NCBI GenBank assembly: GCA_036365455.1
Contig: JAWQUS010000002.1
Location: 4,216,001-4,280,000 of the forward strand
DNA: 64,000 nt
Reading direction: 5' to 3'
Source: Macrosoma leucophasiata
Taxonomy: Eukaryota; Arthropoda; Insecta; Lepidoptera; Hedylidae
Every line of letters starts with the position of its first letter. The first letter of the stretch is position 1. The notes under the pieces were generated by a model. That model saw nothing but the letters and a program-made list of their open reading frames with translations, was not told where the DNA came from and made no database searches. Of this stretch, positions 1 through 10,830 are shown piece by piece. The translations under genes were made by a program, and so were the position numbers.

Positions 1-78
1 CGGCTGGTACTCTACAGCGAGGTTGCGAACGGCCTAGTTTTGATTAATTTGTAATTGAATATTTTATTTATTAACATT

Positions 79-171
79 ATGATGGTGCTTTATTGTGCAG
101 TTTATGGCTGTATTTCAACAAGTCGTGACAAAAAAAGATCATTTTTCAGTTTCCCGAAGGCAAAGATACCT
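79..171 (+). pseudogene. THAP-type zinc finger N-terminal fragment
   Basis: From the ATG at 79 the frame reads MMVLYCAVYGC, a charged stretch, then SFFSFPK. A CxxxxC pair followed about 15 residues later by SFF-FPK is the signature of the N-terminal half of a THAP zinc finger, a DNA-binding module found in P-element-type transposases and in domesticated regulators. The second half (Trp, Cys-x2-His, AVPTIF-like end) is absent: the frame runs on for about 17 unrelated residues and stops near 210. It is either a first exon whose donor I cannot place (no good GT site directly after FPK) or a broken transposon copy. It sits close to the window edge, so upstream context is missing. Confidence 0.5.
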
Positions 172-1950
172 AAATCATTATGTTCACAAATACAAAACTT
201 TTTTATGTTATAATTTCTTACCTTTACGCTATGTGATTGTATTGCATTAGTAATAAAAGTGTTTCAGTATATTGAATTGAAGTGACTTGTCGACGTAATG
301 AGTAGGTAGTGAGTATTATTTTCTAAAACTTGTGCTATTTGTTGAAGTGTTTGTGTTTTTATGTTTTTACAATGCACCGGTAAACTGGGTGAAACTGGTA
401 AATAGAAATTTGCCTTACTGTTGAGCCCCAGTTGGCCGATATCGGCTAAGAACAATAAAATTAGAAACCAGTTGTCATATTTTTCTCGTGGCCTGACGGG
501 GTGCATAGTGTAAACCGGGTCAAAGAATAGAAAGAAAGAAAGAAATATCTACATAAGTACATAGTATTATTTTATTTCTATAGTGTTGGTCCGAGGCCTA
601 AAGTCATAACACTCATAACCTCATAACCCTACGTGCTACGCTGTGTTCGTGCACGTGTGACTACACGTCACTGATTGATGTCTGTGTAATAGGTAACCAA
701 AATAAGCGATTGTATGGAATTTTGGCGGAGTGTCCGCGGTGTGCTTTAGGTTCTTACGGAAGCCGACTCTGAAGGCGAAATTCATAGATCGCACTACAAC
801 TTTAATAATCAAACTTTTATGGTCTATTTTGTTTCACAAACTTGTCAAACCCATACACACTTGGATTTTACTAGTTGATTTTTGTTTATACAAATATACA
901 TGTGTTAGATGTTCACTTGTATCTATTTTAATGATTGTCTGCATTACATTTAAGAACCAACTTAAACAAGGCTCGCCCTATAATTCCTTACATTTACTTT
1001 CCAAAGCAAAATAGAGCATTAAGCACAAAAGAACAAGTCGGTAAAACAAAATTAGAGTTTGTACAGAAACGTCTCCCATAAGAGGGGAGGAGGTTGGGTG
1101 AGGCAGGGAAATCGGGCGGGAAGTCGAAGTGTCCATTCTATACGTAGTTTTATTACATATTTTCTGGTAGCGGTCTACCTAAGCCAACGAGAAATGCAAT
1201 AAAGTCTTAAATTGATTAGCAACAAAACTGCGCCCAACGAGATAACACGCAAACCTTAAAATAGATACAGGGTAAGAAAGCAGTCCCATCTTGTTTACGT
1301 ATGCACACGTAAAGTCCTAAAAATAGAGGGGCCGTTTTTTCAGAAATTTATTGCAGGTATCTTCCAAAATGTAGGACGGATTGTTTTTGTTGAATTAATC
1401 GTTGGCTGTGCGTTAATTGAGTTTTTGAAGTAAATTTATTTGCCTTCTTTCTTTCTCTTATTATTTTTCACAGTATAACCAAAATTGTTACCTTAGCGTA
1501 GGTATATTATTATGAATGTTGATTTTTAACACTACCAATACTTCTTTATTTTCCTGGTCAAACTATCAGTTTATGAAATCTGAATTGTGACCAAAATAAT
1601 GGGTAAAAGAACACCTTTTTAATACACATTTTTTATGTAGGTATGATATAAGATTGATAAGGGTTGATGGGCATTATGCTGTATCATAGAGTAACGCGGG
1701 CCACCGGCCGCCGCGGACTGGAGGGGAGTGGCCATAGCGTTTATTACCGATGCAAAACAGTCTGTCAACTTTTGCGGGGGGAAATACGTGCGACACACAC
1801 TCACTCTACAAAAATCGTCTATTACTACGAAACTCACACCTTGACTTTAACAAAATACATAAACAATTTCATTTAAATACCTGACCGGTGGGCCGAGTTG
1901 CTCTATGTGCTGGATAGTAGCTAGAGTTGCCTCATTTAAACATTTGCAAC
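172..1950. other. AT-rich DNA without a recognised gene
   Basis: No exon, SINE or inverted-repeat element was recognised. A short (AGAA)n run lies at about 528-545. The open frames here are short and of low complexity, with no family resemblance. Confidence 0.5.
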
Positions 1951-1956
1951 TCCAGA

Positions 1957-2310
1957 AGAGTAAGGGTCATAGCTCACTAGAGCCACCCGGCGCCCGACCA
2001 GCGCCCGACCGCCTCGAGCGCTCTGCGCTCATTACATCAACTCCGCTCCATATCGCCTCGACCGCAAGCCGACAACAAGCGGGCGGCGCGTGGTCCTCGC
2101 GCGGACTGCGAATGGACCACTCGGTGACAACGAGCTTGTCTTGCGTTGACTTTGCATTGCCAACTCGCTGTTCCCCTGTGAACCACTCGCGGACCGAGTG
2201 GTTCATTAGTAATATCGCGTCTTTCACCCGTGGACCACCCGTCGACCACGAGTGGACGCCGTAAAATGACGCGGTGCTGGTCGGGTGTAGTGAGCTATGG
2301 CCCTACTCAA
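1957..2310. mobile_element. GC-rich element with terminal inverted repeats
   Basis: The left end (AGGGTCATAGCTCACTA near 1962) and right end (TAGTGAGCTATGGCCCT near 2287-2304) are inverted copies, and similarity continues inward through CCCGACCAGC. The interior is far richer in GC than the surroundings and keeps several overlapping frames open by composition alone. The target duplication is not clear. This looks like a non-autonomous DNA transposon of uncertain superfamily. Confidence 0.65.
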
Positions 2311-3123
2311 GCCTGTAAGCCCTGAAAATCGAGTGCAAAAGAAAAGTGGTAAAGGTTTATTGACTTGAAACTCAACAATTCGAGGAACAACACTACGCAA
2401 CACTAGCAATATTGCGCGCGGGCGCAGGTGACTCGGCGGAGAGGTGGCGGGGCGCGAAGGGGGACCCCGCATTCGACTTCGACTTCTAATCTCCATCGGC
2501 GACGGACGAACGAAAAGTTACCTACAAATAATATTCTATCTACGTACTTTTAAGAAAATATATATTGGAACTCGAATTCAAGGCTAAATTATTTGATGAA
2601 CAGAAGATCCTCAACAACTGTAGTTAATATGTTAACAGTCCCAGATATCAACTCCATAGGTACCTAGTCAGTTATAAAATCAGCGATTCTGAAACCAAAA
2701 TAGGATTCGCTTCACAAACCAGTAAAATTTCTCACTAAATCATACCTGTCGTAGGAATAATCATGATATATGAAAAACAGGGGTAACAAATGTTCAAATC
2801 AAGAAGACAACACTTCTTTTTGGTCCACACATAGCAAGCGGCGCCAAGTATTGAGCCAATTTAACTTGATCTTCGACTTTCCTTGCGAGGATCCATGTAA
2901 GACGAAAATACGAACCATAAAATAGTTGCTATGTTTCAAAATAAACTAGACGCTTGCTTGGTGACGTTATGGTTTATTATCGAAATAAATACTTTTCATT
3001 TCGCTATCGGATATTGAATAACTGTGTTTTTGTACCTACATTTTTAATTCATGGCTAAAAATGTTGAGTCAGTTAGCAATATTTGGCCACATTAGCAAGC
3101 TTCAAGGGTGACGAAAAAAAAAA
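2311..3123. other. Unassigned DNA
   Basis: No gene or familiar repeat was recognised here. The stretch is AT-rich and without a long reading frame. Confidence 0.4.
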
Positions 3124-3298
3124 ACGTAACTTCACGCCTGTAATCCACGAAGGGGTAGGCAAAGAAAAATGCATGCATTCAAGCATAAATGCAAACACCC
3201 ACGATTTGCCGGCGTTACGTTTTGGCCCATGTAACAGGTGGTGAGCCTGTTGACATCTCCGGGCACATTACCAAATTTCGAGGTACTGGGAAATTTCG
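3124..3298 (-). mobile_element. SINE family B, 5'-truncated copy
   Basis: The LINE-like tail (reverse of CTTCGGGGATTACAGGCGTG, changed to a cacgaaggggt form here) and the central body are present. The tRNA-like head is missing. At 3300 the sequence changes to a segment (3338-3385) that is shared with 39206-39250. Confidence 0.8.
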
Positions 3299-3502
3299 AA
3301 GCACAGAGGACGGTCGCAGCCTAATTAAATTTAGGACAACTGCCTAAGGGAGACCCCTGCGGATCCGAACCTCGTGCCTTGTACAACAACAATTATAATT
3401 ATTGTTAATTAATAATGGAATAACTAAATTAATCTTTTATTAAACACCTAAGTCCGAATGTATATAAAAATAATTAACCCGGACTCTCATCTAATTGAAA
3501 TA

Positions 3503-3713
3503 AAAAAAAATAATACACTTACACTCACAGCCCCACAGTAGGTGTGAACCTTTATCGTGGGTGCCGTTGTATAGAAACAACACATGCACAAACACCCAGA
3601 CCTGAAACAAATATCTTTAGGCCATACAAATATTTGTCCCAGTGCTTGGATCGAACCCGCGACCCTTTGAATCAAACTGTCATCTCAGGGCGCTGGACCA
3701 ACCGGGTCGTCAA
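3503..3713 (-). mobile_element. SINE family C (tRNA-derived), near full length
   Basis: On the minus strand it opens with TTGACGACCCGGTTGGTCC, followed by a box-B-like GGGTTCGATCC, the usual pair of internal RNA polymerase III promoter elements. The body ends in CTGTGGGGCTGTGAGTGTAA and an A/T-rich tail. Related copies lie at 6867-7065 and 8697-8900. Confidence 0.8.
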
Positions 3714-4199
3714 TTATCAAGAAATTAATATTTTAGTAACAAATTCTGCCTTTATTGGTCAACTACTGGTACACCCTACCCAAATAGTCCATAATAATAT
3801 TAGCTTCTTCTTCTTCTTGAACTGACTGCTGCAACACAGTGCAAACTACTGCAGCAGGCAGGGTTCAAAATAAAAATTGTATCTACTTTTGCGTACAATA
3901 AAGATCTTTTGTTTGTTTGTTAAAAAAGATAGACTCCCAACATATCAATAAATTAGCATCAATTCATCAAACACGAGGTAATAGCTCCCCTGAGACAGAC
4001 GCGGTTACGAAGAATGCAATTTGTAAAAGGCAAGCTTAGCTCAAAATTCACTGAAACGCTCGTGACGATCTTAGATGGTAAGCGATATAAATAGCCGGGG
4101 TTATTATGGAACCGTGCGATAAAAACGAAAGCACGGGTGAAAATCATGTCGAATAATTAGCGCCGAAAGATAGAATGATGATTTATTAAAAGTACTCTG
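3714..4199. other. Unassigned DNA with a LINE-like tail
   Basis: The part near 3835-3925 (CTGCAGCAGGCAGGGTTC, then AATAAAGATC and a GTTT repeat) looks like the 3' end of an unplaced non-LTR element. The rest is unremarkable. Confidence 0.35.
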
Positions 4200-4550
4200 G
4201 TGTGTGCTATGTCAAACTGTTCGACATGGTGCCACTGTCTCTTTTCCTACACCGTACTACCCGCCGAAGAGAGAAGTTTCATCCTCACCGACTGGACACC
4301 TGGCAGTGCTCAACGGTGCGGTTTTCTCGTTCTTTTCTGCCCAGAACGTGTAAATTGTGGAATGAACTTCCCTCTGAGGTGTTCCCTCGGTACTACAATA
4401 TGGGATTCTTCAAAAATGCCGTCTACAGAGTCCTTTAGGGCTGGCAGCGCGTTGGCAACTCTCCTGGTGTTGCAAATGTTCATAGGTGACGGTGACCACT
4501 TTCCATCAGGTGGCCCGTCTGCTTGTCTGTCAACTTAATGACATAAAAAA
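4200..4550 (+). pseudogene. Non-LTR retrotransposon 3' end (CR1/Jockey-like reverse transcriptase C-terminus)
   Basis: The frame 4202-4438 encodes RRTTRRREKFHPH, CSTVRFSRSFLPRTCKLWN and ELPSEVFP, the conserved C-terminal tail of lepidopteran LINE ORF2 proteins. It ends at VYRVL and is followed by the family's 3' untranslated region (GGCAGCGCGTTGGCAACTC, then CATCAGGTGGCCCGTCTGC) and a short A-rich end. The reverse transcriptase core and endonuclease are absent, so this is a 5'-truncated, dead copy. A second tail copy lies at 36975-37110. The last bases resemble the end of SINE family A (GCTTGTTTGCCA), which suggests that related LINE machinery moves that SINE. The exact LINE clade is uncertain. 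Confidence 0.8.
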
Positions 4551-4578
4551 TAGTAAAGATAAATACTTTCACTGATAC

Positions 4579-4690
4579 TAGGTAGAATTCCAGCGTAGGG
4601 ACTTGAGGGCACCACCGCATTACCAAATCTATCCTGATCCGGTTAAATAATAATGTATGAGTCCGTAATAAGTATCACAGTATGGCCTCG
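4579..4690 (+). mobile_element. SINE family A, old diverged fragment
   Basis: GGTAGAATTCCAGCGTAGG, then CACCACCGCATTACC and a changed middle part follow the family A order, but with many substitutions and no tail. It belongs to the older layer also seen at 29138, 36415 and 59086. Confidence 0.6.
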
Positions 4691-5278
4691 ATATAAATTA
4701 TACATCAAAAAAGTTACACCTTAACAAATTGAAATAGCAATACTTTGAAAAACAACTTATTTTAATAAATGGCCAGGCGTTCTTCATTTAAAATTTTAAA
4801 ACCAACATAAATTAGGTATGTTCCAATATTTTAACATATCCGTGTAGGCAATCCGTTAGCGTATCTGTTTTTGAACTCGGACCTTATAAGTTTATACCTC
4901 ATTGCCTCATAAACGTAACCAATATAATCTTGTTATTCTTATACAATTAAGTAGGTACAATGAAATCTAATCGAAATTGACTACATTATCCTTGAAGAAT
5001 CAAAATTATATTATGAATCAACACACGATTTGTTTACCTCCATTTTCGTAGAAAGGTACTTATCGAAGAGAATCAATGCCAGGAAGCAGCGTCAGATGAA
5101 ATCTCCGACAACAGTGAACGCTGCCAAAATGCTCTCCATTTAGTTACACGTGTTCAACTTAGACTTTACTTAGACAGTACTTAGACTTCGTTACTTGGAT
5201 AATAGTATAATTAGAAGAAAGTACAGGAACTGTTCATTCATATTCTTAATGAAGATTATAAACTTTTAAATATTTAAT
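4691..5278. other. Unassigned AT-rich DNA with one short direct repeat
   Basis: Bases 5106-5163 recur at 6095-6157 (shared GTTACACGTGTTCAACTTAG). No coding signal was seen. Confidence 0.4.
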
Positions 5279-5456
5279 AGTGGTGGTAATGTACGGCCCT
5301 GTAATTTCCGGCATAGAGGCATAACACCTTAGGCCTCAGGAGTGGTGACGCATCTTCATTTTGGCCTTGGTCTTCATGTGGGTGTCTATAGGCTGCAGTC
5401 ATCACTTAACATTAATGTGAACTGCATGCTTGTTTGCCACTTCCATTACATAAAAT
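5279..5456 (+). mobile_element. SINE family A, 5'-truncated copy
   Basis: It starts within the family at GGTGGTAATGTACGGCCC and runs through the well-preserved tail GCTTGTTTGCCACTTCC to the ATTACATAAAA end. The head with the GAGCTC motif is missing. Confidence 0.85.
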
Positions 5457-5550
5457 AGATCACTTACTATTCAATGTAGTTCATGATATTTTATGAAGTT
5501 AGTATATTGTACGTCTAGAATATTTTAATGAAAACCTTTAATTTAAAACC

Positions 5551-5880
5551 AGATGTGCTCGCGACTTCGTCCTCGTGAGAATGTATTATTGTTCAGTATC
5601 TACCCGGACGAAGTCGTGGGCGCAGCTAGTATAAAAGTAGCTTATGCTACTTTTGTACTATACTGCTTAAGCTACTCCTTATTACATAAGCTATCTGCCA
5701 GTGAAAGTCCCGTCAAAATCGGTAAAGTCGTTCCCGAGATTAGCGGGAACAAACAGAAAAAAAAGAAAAAAAATATTGTTTTGGTATATGTACCGTGTAT
5801 TTATACATATGCATTTAGTAAAAAGCGGTTATTTTTATATCACAAACAGCCACTCCAATTTTATTTATTTGTATAGATCT
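5551..5880 (+). mobile_element. Helitron-like non-autonomous fragment
   Basis: It has GCTCGCGACTTCGTCC at one end and GACGAAGTCGTGGGCGCAGCTAGT about 70 bases on, an inverted pair, followed by a body (TATCTGCCAGTGAAAGTC, GAGATTAGCGGGAACAAACAG) shared with 14421-14670. Ends in GCAGCTAGT are typical of lepidopteran Helitron-related repeats. The class assignment is tentative. Confidence 0.5.
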
Positions 5881-6094
5881 GTATAGATATGCGACCACTT
5901 GCTTATTTAAGATAACTAAAATTATAAATTACGATCATGCCAATTCTTCTAATGTGCGTCAACAGTGTAGCCTAAAAGAAAAACAAACCCATTTCCCATA
6001 TTATATCTACATATTATTTTTTTATTGTGTATCCTATAATCCAAATGGCTATCAAAGAATATGTTGTAGGAAACAAACAGCTTTAGTACTAATG

Positions 6095-6157
6095 TCCAAC
6101 GACAGTGAACGTTGCCAAAACGCTCAACTCGATTTAGTTACACGTGTTCAACTTAGT
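6095..6157 (+). repeat. Direct repeat of 5106-5163
   Basis: The two stretches, about 990 bases apart, share ACAGTGAACG, GCCAAAA and GTTACACGTGTTCAACTTAG with a few differences. They may be parts of one unrecognised element or a local duplication. Confidence 0.6.
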
Positions 6158-6250
6158 TAAATTAAAGTTGGAGAACAGACTGATTGTGTAGGTATTATAT
6201 GTGAATGAAATACATCTTTTACACGTGCTCGTTTTTCATTAATCCAAGTT

Positions 6251-6536
6251 ACGTAACGTAGTCACGCCTGTAATCCCCGAAGGGGTAGACAGAGGAAAAT
6301 GCATGCATTCAAGCATACATGCAAACACCCACGATTCGCCGGTTACGTTTTTATATACTTACGCATATTATCAAACTCCGAGGTAGTGGGAAACTTCCAG
6401 AAAATGGAAAAATCCCAATAGAACCCGGGATAAAAGATTTAAAACCGTAATCTCTGATAGCCGCCCACCCGGGAATCGAACCCAGGACCTCCAGCGTAGT
6501 AGTAGTGGCCTGCTACCACTAAGCTACTGAGGCAGT
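6251..6536 (-). mobile_element. SINE family B, near full length
   Basis: On the minus strand it begins ACTGCCTCAGTAGCTTAGTGG, followed by GGTTCGATTCCCGGG (box B), then the central body and the tail TTCGGGGATTACAGGCGTGA. A short internal deletion replaces the ATGGGCCAAAACG region. Confidence 0.88.
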
Positions 6537-6866
6537 TAAAATTTATTATTAATCCAAGATATTTCGCTGTATACCATACACAACAAAATCGTAAATGTGA
6601 AAATGGGAGCCAAGTTCAATATTATAATTTTTTTTAGGTTTTACTTTACCGACAAAAACATTGAGATCTATAGGGGCCAAGTTCTGTATACAATTCCGAA
6701 ATTTATTTATGTACTAGTTTATACTCGCGACTTTGTGCGTGTGATGATTCTAGCTCATCTAGAAATGGATAGATATTTGATGTTGACATAATAATAGATA
6801 GATATACATGTTAGTCAGTCAGCAGCTGGCCAAGCGACGGAATTGATTTATAATAAATAAATACAT
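6537..6866. other. Unassigned DNA
   Basis: Only a short Helitron-like end (CTCGCGACTTTGTGCG near 6723) is visible. No gene is seen. Confidence 0.4.
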
Positions 6867-7065
6867 TACGCGTACACTCACACGCCCCACAGTAGCTATA
6901 AACCTGTGTCGTGGGTGCCGTTGTACACATACAACACATACACAAACACCCAAACCGAAACAAATATCTGTAGTCCACACAAATATTTGTCCCGGTGCGA
7001 GAATCGAACCCGCGACCCTTCGAATCAAACGGTCATCCCACTTTGCTGGACTAACCAAATCGTCA
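6867..7065 (-). mobile_element. SINE family C
   Basis: The tRNA-like head with GGGTTCGATTCTCGCACC (minus strand) and the full body are present. The very first bases are changed to TTGACGATTTGG. The right flank is an A run. Confidence 0.8.
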
Positions 7066-7202
7066 AAAAAAATACATATATATATAAAAACAATATAAAT
7101 AAATACTATGGAAGTTTTTACCACCAAGCCAAACCATATTTGACTAACACGATACTTGGTAAAATGAAAAATTGCCATGTAATTATTCGTTAAACAATAT
7201 AT

Positions 7203-7490
7203 TTTTTTTTTTTTATGTTATGGAAGTGGCAAACAAGCATGCAGTTCACTTTGATGTTAAGTGATGACTGCAGCCTATAGACACCCACACAAAGACCAAG
7301 GTCAAAATGCAGATGCGTTGCCACTCCTGAGGCCTAAGGTGTTATGCCACTGTGCCGGAAATTACAGGGCCGTACATTACCACCTGACCGGAACACGATA
7401 GTGCTGAACACTACCATTTAGCGGCAAATATATTAGGTAATGCGGTGGTGCCTACGCCCGCAAGCTCCGTCACTGGAGCTCTACCAATAA
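7203..7490 (-). mobile_element. SINE family A, full length
   Basis: It opens on the plus strand with a T run (the reverse of the A tail), followed by GGAAGTGGCAAACAAGC, and ends at the GAGCTC head motif in CACTGGAGCTCTACC. It faces the copy at 7909-8194, 420 bases away. Confidence 0.92.
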
Positions 7491-7908
7491 TTACCGAAAA
7501 TAGTAGTACTAATTGTAAAATTGCGAAAAGTTGTATTGCCAAATGTTTTGTGCCAAATGAAAATTTGGAAAACATACTTTGGCATGTGATAAAATTAGTA
7601 ATCCTATAAAAATGCGTCGCACACCAGAATAGTCCCCCACACCCCTTGATTGAAGATTTCATGATTTAATTTTAGCTCTCAAACGTTTACGATGTTTGTC
7701 ACCTCTCCTTGGTGCGTATCATGATACGGTACATCGAGTCTCTTTGATATTCTTTATTTTTAGATCATTTTATAACAGTGGCGACAACCAGGTGTTTAGA
7801 CATTCAATCTTATAATGCCTTTGTTTTAGCTTTTCAGATAGCACCTGTTTTTTTTTTATTCGATAATATATTTTTTAAATTGGTATGAATTTTCTTATTT
7901 GTATATTC

Positions 7909-8194
7909 ACTGGTGGTAGAGCTCCAGAGACGGAGCTCGCGGGCGTAGGTACCACCGCATTACCTAATATACTTGCCGCTTAATGGTAGTTTTCAGCACT
8001 ATCGTGTTCCCGTTAGGTGGTAATGTACGGCCCTGTAATTTCCGGCACAGAGGCATAACACCTTAGGCCTCAGGAGTGGTAACGCATCTGCATTTTGACC
8101 TTGGTCTTTGTGTGGGTGTCTATAGGCTGCAGTCATCACTTAACATCAGTGTGAACTGCATGCTTGTTTGCCACTTCCATTACATTAAAAAAAA
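7909..8194 (+). mobile_element. SINE family A, full length
   Basis: Starts CACTGGTGGTAGAGCTCC and ends in GCCACTTCCATTACATT plus an A-rich tail. A LINE tail follows directly at 8203, so one insertion landed beside or within the other. Confidence 0.92.
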
Positions 8195-8202
8195 TCAGGC
8201 CA

Positions 8203-8345
8203 AGTCCCTTACGGGGTAGACAGAGAGCGTAAAGCGCCAGATATCCCGGTACTGACACACTTCCTGTGCTTCATCTACATTCATTATTCTCTTCATACAT
8301 GCACGTCGATTTCTAAGATTTTTGAAAACACACTTGACCTATTTA
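8203..8345 (-). mobile_element. RTE-like LINE 3' end, strongly 5'-truncated
   Basis: The segment is the reverse complement of the last 140 bases of the LINE at 26373-26938 (shared motifs CTCTCTGTCTACCCCGTAAGGG and GGCGCTTTACGC in minus-strand sense). Only the C-terminal codons and tail remain. Another such copy lies at 57735-57870. Confidence 0.8.
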
Positions 8346-8355
8346 GTCACGTATA

Positions 8356-8592
8356 TGATTGCTATCAGAGGTAATGATGTAAATTAACTCTGTTTCTATT
8401 GGGATGATTCCATTTTCTGGAAGTTTCCCAGTACCTCGGATTTTGGACCGGTAATGTGCCCGGAGATGTCAATAGGCGCACTAACTGTTACATGGGCCAA
8501 AACGTAACGGGCGAATCGTGGGTGTTTGTACGTATGCTTAAATGTATGCATTTACCTCTGCCTATCGCTTCGGGGATTACAGGCGTGTTTCT
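8356..8592 (+). mobile_element. SINE family B, 5'-truncated
   Basis: Body and tail are clear (TTCCATTTTCTGGAAGTTTCC, GATGTCAATAGGCG, CTTCGGGGATTACAGGCGTG). The tRNA-like head is replaced by unrelated DNA. Confidence 0.8.
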
Positions 8593-8696
8593 TTTTAGAT
8601 TTTCGTTGAAATAAAATTTGTATAAAAATACGTTTTTGTCAATTTTGTCTTCAAAGTTATTTTTTATGTCAGGAAGTGGCATAAAAAAAAATTTAA

Positions 8697-8900
8697 AAAA
8701 TTAAGTTACACTCACAGCCCCACAGTACGCATAAACCTGTGTCATGGGTGCCGTTGTACACATACAACACGTACACAAACGCCCAGACCCGAATCAAATA
8801 TCTGTAGGCCATACAAATATTTGTACCCGTGCGGGGATCGAACCCGCGACCCTTCGAATCAAACGGTGGTTTCGCACCGCTGGACTAACCGGGTCGTCAA
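8697..8900 (-). mobile_element. SINE family C, best-preserved copy
   Basis: Minus-strand TTGACGACCCGGTTAGTCC, GGGTTCGATCCCCGC and the GGGGCTGTGAGTGTAAC end are all intact. An A/T tail precedes it. The perfect hairpin at 8907-8943 abuts its head. Confidence 0.85.
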
Positions 8901-8906
8901 CATAAC

Positions 8907-8943
8907 TGTACGATACCTATAGCTATGCTATAGGTATCGTACA
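8907..8943. repeat. Perfect hairpin, 16 bp arms, 5-base loop
   Basis: TGTACGATACCTATAG is followed by CTATG and then the exact reverse complement CTATAGGTATCGTACA. Confidence 0.9.
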
Positions 8944-9051
8944 TCGTGTATCTTGATGGTAAGTGAATACTGTAGTCTATAAGCACGTCAAACGTAGGGA
9001 TCAAACCCAGGACCTCACAGTAGCAGGTCCCCATAGTAGTCCTGCCAGTAG

Positions 9052-9270
9052 ACAACTGGTAGAGCTCCAGTGACGGAGCTCGCGGGCGTAGGCACCACCG
9101 CATTACCTAATATACTTGTCGCTAAATGGTGGTGTTCAGCACTATCGTACTCCGGTCAGGTGGTAATATACAGCCCTGTAATTTCCGACACAGAGGAATA
9201 ACACCTTAGGGCATATCACTTAACATCAATATGTACTGCATGCTTGTTTGCCACTTCTATTACATAAAAA
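9052..9270 (+). mobile_element. SINE family A with internal deletion
   Basis: The head (AACTGGTAGAGCTCC) and tail are present, but the part between ACACCTTAGG and ATCACTTAAC is lost, about 70 bases shorter than other copies. The 50 bases just upstream include a scrap of family B (ACCCAGGACCTCACAG). Confidence 0.85.
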
Positions 9271-9587
9271 ATAGTGATTAATAAAGAAACTGAAACCTAT
9301 CAGAACACAAAACATAACGAATTCGTAATCAAACTTCAAATCATTATACGACAGCTGCACCTCTTAATAACAGTAATTGCTAATATATTATACACTAGCT
9401 CCCATTCATATTCCAGCCAATAACACGCGATTTCCTATTGAGGGTAATATGTGGGCGTGACATTTGAACACGCGATGTGTTATCAGTTTATTGTTTAATG
9501 GCAGTCAGCTTGAAATTTCTAGAAAAAGTCGACTTGGAACTTTGTGTCATAAGAATGGCAAAGCATGTGCTTTTTGGATAACTTATC
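9271..9587. other. Unassigned DNA
   Basis: No gene or repeat was recognised in this stretch. Confidence 0.4.
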
Positions 9588-9765
9588 GTTACATCGAGTC
9601 TTTGAAAGTGACAGTCGGCTAGTTTCAACTTCATAAACGTTATCTCTGCTGCACACTGACAAAAGTCTGGTATTGCTCAAAACTTGATCAAAATGGTCGA
9701 CAAACACCTTGGTAAGCTGCGAAATATATTAACGCTCTACAGATTCGAAAAAAGCCGAAGTCTTC
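9588..9765. mobile_element. Short inverted-repeat element, diverged
   Basis: It shares ACATCGAGTC, GTTATCTCTGCTGCACACTG, CAAAATGGTCGACAAAC and AACGCTCTACAGA with 37296-37516. Both ends carry the same arm in opposite orientation, but this copy has lost its outermost bases. Confidence 0.65.
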
Positions 9766-10155
9766 TTCTTTTTTTTTGTTGGATTGCTTGTTGGATACCT
9801 ACATATATACATTTACTTATTTATTCACTGCAATATTTCTTGAATATTTATTTTTATTTGAGACATTAGTGGTCCTATGTATGACTGTTTGATATCTTTT
9901 GATATACATAAAATAATTTTATCATCAGATCAGTTCTTTGATACTAAAAGTACCTAAGTATAGGATTGGAATATAAATCGCTGACATAGCTTGAATAGGA
10001 TGAAAACTGAATATAGTAAAAAATATAACAAATTTTAAGTCGTATAAAAAAACCCCAACATTGTAGCTTGAATATAACTTACTTGCCACAGTGTCAAGTA
10101 CACACTTTCATGCTTAAGTATGTACAATCGAAATACAACTACAAGCACCACAGCA
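9766..10155. other. Unassigned AT-rich DNA
   Basis: No gene or known repeat was recognised here. Confidence 0.4.
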
Positions 10156-10430
10156 TGTCCAAACCAAACGCGAGCACTATCGGGTAACAATGAAAATGAA
10201 CTGGCAACTCCAATTACCTATTTGTAATTACAAGCGACGTGCTGAATCGACCGCAGCCTGTTGTTTGGTGTAATGCTATTCAGGGTTGACAGTGCCAAAA
10301 ATTACGCCAACAATTTGCGATATTTTAATATTCCGTGATGGAATAAAATTTTAACCTTTAGTGTCTGAAGGGCTAATGATATGAGTAGAAATAAATTGGG
10401 ATTTTTATTTCGATAAAGATGTAGTAATAA
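10156..10430 (+). repeat. Triplicated segment, unit 1
   Basis: The core from AACAATGAAAATGAACTGGC through CAAGCGACGTGCTGAATCG, GGTGTAATGCTATTCAGGG and ATTACGCCAACAATTT recurs in the two following units. It has no reading frame and no similarity to the SINE families here. Confidence 0.85.
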
Positions 10431-10491
10431 AGACTGTATCTATTGAAAACATGGGTATGACCATAGAGAAAGTGCCTGCAGGGCTCAGTAC

Positions 10492-10830
10492 TCAGTAGGA
10501 AAAGTGGATAACAGTAGAATTACAGAAGCAAAGTTACATCCAAATTAAATGAGAATACAATCGGATAACAATGAAAATGAACTGGCAGCTCCAATTGCCT
10601 ACTTGTAATTACAAGCGACGTGCTGAATCGACCGCAGCCTGTTGTTTGGTGTAATGCTATTCAGGGTTGACAGTGCCAAAAATTACGCCAACAATTTTCA
10701 TATCCGTGATCGAATAAAATTTTAACCTGTAGTGTCTGAAAAACTAATAATATGAGTAGAGGTAGATTAGGACACTGATTTCGATAAGAATATAAAAATA
10801 TAGACAGCATCATAGGATTTGGGTATGGTC
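10492..10830 (+). repeat. Triplicated segment, unit 2
   Basis: Nearly identical to unit 1 over about 150 bases of core. Upstream it shares GTGGATAACAGTAG / ACAGAAGCAAAG with unit 3 only, so units 2 and 3 extend further left. Its core starts 380 bases after that of unit 1. Confidence 0.85.

Noticed and set aside
730..1014. 94-codon protein
   Set aside because: Low-complexity hydrophobic translation of AT-rich DNA, with no domain, splice or repeat support.
1905..2264. 119-codon protein gene in the GC-rich patch
   Set aside because: The patch lies inside an inverted-repeat element, several frames on both strands are equally open, and no protein motif is present.
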